Positions 61,115 to 64,000 of a stretch of DNA of 64,000 nt are shown here, piece by piece. The notes below the pieces were generated by a model. It was given only the letters and a program-made list of their open reading frames with translations. It was not told the DNA's origin and did no database searches. A program made the position numbers and the translations under genes. This DNA is from Oscillospiraceae bacterium (GTDB lineage Bacteria > Bacillota > Clostridia > Oscillospirales > Oscillospiraceae): positions 1 to 64,000 of the forward strand of contig JAGPMA010000002.1 in assembly GCA_018053145.1 (NCBI GenBank). Direction: 5' to 3'. Within the stretch, counting starts at the first letter, position 1; each line of letters opens with the position of its first letter.

Positions 61115-62113
61115 CTAAACAATAAAACCGCTGCCGATGACCTCATCGCCGTTATAAAACACTGCAGTCTGCCCTTTTGTCGGCGCTCGCACTGGCTCAA
61201 CAAAGCAAATATCTGCACCGCTTCCGGTTGGTGTTATCTCTGCCGCTGTGCTTACCTTCGAATGGCGGACGCGCACATCCGCTTTAAATGCCGAGTTGTG
61301 CGGGACGAGCCAGTTTACATCACAAGCGCTTATGTTTGTTGTGAAAAGCTCTTCGCCGTCCGACAAAACCACTTCGTTTGTTTCTGTCCGGATAGCTGAA
61401 ACGAAAATCCTCTTTCCGGCGGCAATATTTAGTCCTCTCCTCTGACCGATTGTGTAGCGGTGTATTCCTTTGTGCTGTCCGAGGATTCTCCCGTTCTCGT
61501 CGACGTAATTCCCCTCCGGCGGAACTATTCCTCGCTTTTCTATATAAGCGCCGTAATCCTTGTCCGGAATAAAGCAGATTTCCATGCTGGCGGGCTTATG
61601 TGCGATGGGCAAATCGAAGCTTTCCGCAAGCAGCCGAACCTCAGCCTTGTTGTAGTCTCCTAGCGGCAGAACAAGACGTTCCACCTGTTCTTTTCTGAGC
61701 CTTGAAAGCATATAGCTCTGGTCATTTTCCGGCTTGCCCTTATACAAGTGGCCATCGATTGCTTTCGCATAATGTCCCGTTGAGACACAATCCGCTTGTA
61801 TACTATCCGCATATTCCAACAACATCTTGAATTTAACATTAGGATTGCATAGTATGCAGGGGTTTGGGGTTTCGCCACGAAGGTACGCCTCGACAAAAGG
61901 GAGGCAAACCTTTGCCTCAAGCTCAGCTCCAATATCCGCAATTTTTATCGAAACTCCCAGTTTTTCTGCAACTAATTTTGCATCCTCGCGCGATTCCTCG
62001 CCTGCGATATCAAGGTAAAGCCCATGAACTTCAAAACCGCGCTGCTGTAAAAGGCGCGCCGCAACTGCGGAATCAACTCCGCCAGAAAGTCCTAAAACGA
62101 CCTTATTCCCCAT
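61115..62113 (-). CDS. mnmA: tRNA 2-thiouridylase
   Basis: A 332-residue thiouridylase that puts sulfur on U34 of Lys, Glu and Gln tRNAs. The PP-loop is GLSGGVDSAVAARLL near residue 8. Catalytic cysteines lie in NPCILCNPNVKF and in MEICFIPDKDY. It is slightly shorter than the usual 350-370 residues. AGGTGG precedes the ATG. It is next to mnmG, whose product modifies the same base. Confidence 0.93.
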   Translation of the reverse strand: MGNKVVLGLSGGVDSAVAARLLQQRGFEVHGLYLDIAGEESREDAKLVAEKLGVSIKIADIGAELEAKVCLPFVEAYLRGETPNPCILCNPNVKFKMLLEYADSIQADCVSTGHYAKAIDGHLYKGKPENDQSYMLSRLRKEQVERLVLPLGDYNKAEVRLLAESFDLPIAHKPASMEICFIPDKDYGAYIEKRGIVPPEGNYVDENGRILGQHKGIHRYTIGQRRGLNIAAGKRIFVSAIRTETNEVVLSDGEELFTTNISACDVNWLVPHNSAFKADVRVRHSKVSTAAEITPTGSGADICFVEPVRAPTKGQTAVFYNGDEVIGSGFIV

Positions 62114-62201
62114 TGACGCACCACCTATCTATTTTTTGCATTTTTTTGATAGTAATCTTTTAAAGTTGCCCCACAAGAAATTGTTAAATAATAATAAGCT
62201 A

Positions 62202-64000
62202 CTACTCTTGCTCACGACTATTTCTGCGACTTTCAACGAAAACCATCAACGCCGCAACGTCCGCAGGCGATACACCGGAAATCCTACTTGCCTGTCCAAA
62301 GTTCTCCGGACAAATTTTTGACAGCTTCTGACGTGCCTCAATTCGCAAGCCCTGTACAGCCGAGTAGTCGATATCCTTCGGCAGCTTGCGACTTTCCATT
62401 TTTCCAAACTCCTTGACCTGTTTAAGCTGTCGGTCAATGTACCCGGCGTATTTAAGCTTGATCTCGACCTGCTCAGTCACCACTCGCGGTAGCTCAGGTC
62501 GGTTTATGTCAAAGGGCGTAAGGTCACAATATTCAATTTGCGGACGGCGCAGTAGAGTCGCCAGACTGATTCCGGAACTGGGAGGAGTCGTTTCTTTATT
62601 AATTAGCATTTCACAAAGCTCTTCCGTGGGCGGTAGATACGTATTTTCAAGGCGTTCTGTTTCCCTGTCAACCGCCGCGTATTTTTCAAGCACAGTGTTA
62701 TGGAATTCTTCGGACACAAGCCCAATTATCAGTCCCAAATGAGAAAGCCTTAGGTCGGCATTGTCCTGCCGGTGCAAAAGCCTGTACTCCGAGCGTGAGG
62801 TCATCATGCGGTATGGCTCGTTAGTGCCCTTGGTCACAAGGTCGTCTATCAGCGTGCCGATATATCCGTCACTTCTTTTCAGTATAAGCTCCGGCTCTCC
62901 CTTGATTTTTAAAGCGGCATTCACGCCGGCGACAAAGCCCTGAGCGGCCGCCTCCTCATAGCCGGAGGAACCATTAAACTGTCCGGCACCGTAAAGCCCG
63001 GAAATTTTCTTCGTTTCGAGTGTGGCATAAAGCTCCGTTGGGTCCACGCAGTCATATTCAATAGCATAGGCTGGGCGCGTCATTTCAGCGTGCTCAAGCC
63101 CCGAAATCGTGTGGAGCATTTCAATCTGCACCTCCTCGGGGAGTGAGGAGGAAAAGCCCTGAATATAAAGCTCCTCAGTGTCCATACCCATCGGTTCAAC
63201 GAAAAGCTGATGGCGCAGCTTATCGGCAAAACGAACAACCTTGTCCTCAATCGAAGGGCAATAGCGCGGCCCGACACCCTCAATAACCCCGCTGTAAAGC
63301 GGGCTGCGGTGAAGATTGGCGCGGATTATCTCGTGCGTGCGCTCGTTTGTATAGGTAAGGTAGCAATCCGCGCGATTCGTGAGTGTTTCGGTTGTGCGGA
63401 AAGAAAACGGAACTATTACTTCATCTCCAGGCTGGATTTCCATCTTTGATAAATCGACTGTTTTACGATTAACGCGCGGCGGCGTTCCTGTTTTGAAACG
63501 TCTTATATTAAGCCCCAAATCCGTCAGGCAGGCGCTGAGCGGCAAGGCCGCTGCAACGCCGTCAGGTCCCGATTGAATTAGGACATCGCCGATGATTACA
63601 CGTCCTTTTAGGTACGTTCCGGTGCAAATAACCGCCGCTTTGCAGCAATAGGTCGCCCCGGTGTGTGTTCTTACAAAGGCGACTTTTCCATCAGGCGCAC
63701 CAATCTCGACTATTTCCGCCTGCTTCACTCGCAAGTGCTCCTGCTGCTCCAGCGTATGCTTCATAACGCTCTGATATTTACGTCTGTCTGCTTGAGCGCG
63801 AAGTGAATGTACGGCAGGGCCTTTTCCGCAATTTAGCATTCTGTACTGTATGCAGGCCTTGTCCGCGGCAACACCCATTTCACCGCCCAATGCATCTAGC
63901 TCGCGCACAAGATGACCCTTTCCCGTCCCCCCGATAGCGGGGTTGCAGGGCATATTACCGCATGTATCAAGATTTATTGTAAATATTATCGTGTCAAGTC
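62202..64000 (-). CDS. mnmG: tRNA uridine-5-carboxymethylaminomethyl modification enzyme MnmG, 5' end beyond window
   Basis: The minus-strand frame continues past the internal ATG at 63953 to the window edge (codons TINLDTCGN precede [13 protein letters not shown]), so the true start and the FAD GxGxxG loop lie outside. The visible 599 residues include the conserved [50 protein letters not shown], the [19 protein letters not shown] box and the C-terminal [11 protein letters not shown] helix bundle. With MnmE it installs cmnm5 on U34 of tRNAs. Confidence 0.95.
   Translation of the reverse strand, partial: LDTIIFTINLDTCGNMPCNPAIGGTGKGHLVRELDALGGEMGVAADKACIQYRMLNCGKGPAVHSLRAQADRRKYQSVMKHTLEQQEHLRVKQAEIVEIGAPDGKVAFVRTHTGATYCCKAAVICTGTYLKGRVIIGDVLIQSGPDGVAAALPLSACLTDLGLNIRRFKTGTPPRVNRKTVDLSKMEIQPGDEVIVPFSFRTTETLTNRADCYLTYTNERTHEIIRANLHRSPLYSGVIEGVGPRYCPSIEDKVVRFADKLRHQLFVEPMGMDTEELYIQGFSSSLPEEVQIEMLHTISGLEHAEMTRPAYAIEYDCVDPTELYATLETKKISGLYGAGQFNGSSGYEEAAAQGFVAGVNAALKIKGEPELILKRSDGYIGTLIDDLVTKGTNEPYRMMTSRSEYRLLHRQDNADLRLSHLGLIIGLVSEEFHNTVLEKYAAVDRETERLENTYLPPTEELCEMLINKETTPPSSGISLATLLRRPQIEYCDLTPFDINRPELPRVVTEQVEIKLKYAGYIDRQLKQVKEFGKMESRKLPKDIDYSAVQGLRIEARQKLSKICPENFGQASRISGVSPADVAALMVFVESRRNSREQE

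Overview
The window looks like a chromosomal segment of an anaerobic Gram-positive bacterium of the Clostridia (Bacillota). The evidence is strong GGAGG-type ribosome binding sites, some GTG/TTG starts, two T-box leaders, lipobox-type solute-binding proteins, a GyrI-domain MerR regulator, and many oxygen-sensitive Mo, Se and Fe-S enzymes. I cannot assign a genus. Nearly all of it is well-packed, functional coding DNA. I saw no rRNA, tRNA, CRISPR array, phage or complete insertion sequence.

Layout. 1-800: the tail of a probable ApbE-type flavin transferase and a membrane-anchored FMN-binding-domain protein. 904-6507 (minus): a MerR regulator and a BMP-type purine/nucleoside ABC transporter (permease, permease, double ATPase, lipoprotein). 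6699-20467 (minus): an 8-oxoguanine/guanine-deaminase-like amidohydrolase, then a labile-selenium molybdenum hydroxylase island. That island holds mocA, yqeC, a cysteine-desulfurase-like protein, yqeB, yedF, selD, a ModE-type HTH protein, a DUF3343 protein, a three-subunit Mo hydroxylase and a fused selenium-dependent xanthine dehydrogenase. 20934-28389 (plus, divergent): molybdenum supply and cofactor genes, namely a MobA-like/ModE-HTH fusion, a MoeA-like protein, moaC, moaA, a MOSC protein, modABC and mogA. Together the two arms describe purine import, deamination and hydroxylation, plus synthesis and selenation of the cofactor the hydroxylases need. moaD, moaE, selA, selB and a Sec tRNA are not in the window.

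28400-34100: a lone receiver-like protein with lost phosphorylation residues, a decayed histidine kinase, a surface SGNH-polysaccharide deacetylase fusion, a CorA Mg2+ transporter behind a long leader with a 17-codon upstream ORF, and a GtrA-like protein. 34157-44508: branched-chain amino acid genes in two divergent operons (ilvB-N-C-D minus, leuA-C-D-B plus), each behind a T-box leader. The specifier codons read as GTC (Val) for ilv and CTC (Leu) for leu. 44635-47014: nadB-nadC without nadA, with a palindrome over the promoter. 47243-51396: a two-gene ABC exporter (LolD-like ATPase, large FtsX-type permease with coiled coils). 51422-64000: a lipase-like protein, long-form HPF, htpG, a HemW-like radical SAM protein, a VanW-domain protein, metG, mnmA, and mnmG cut by the window end.

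The observations most worth following are the proline-containing leader peptide upstream of corA (recalling mgtL/corL), the nucleotidyltransferase-ModE fusion beside a stand-alone ModE-like paralogue, the large inverted repeat with a competing internal copy before the BMP transporter, and the decaying two-component pair.
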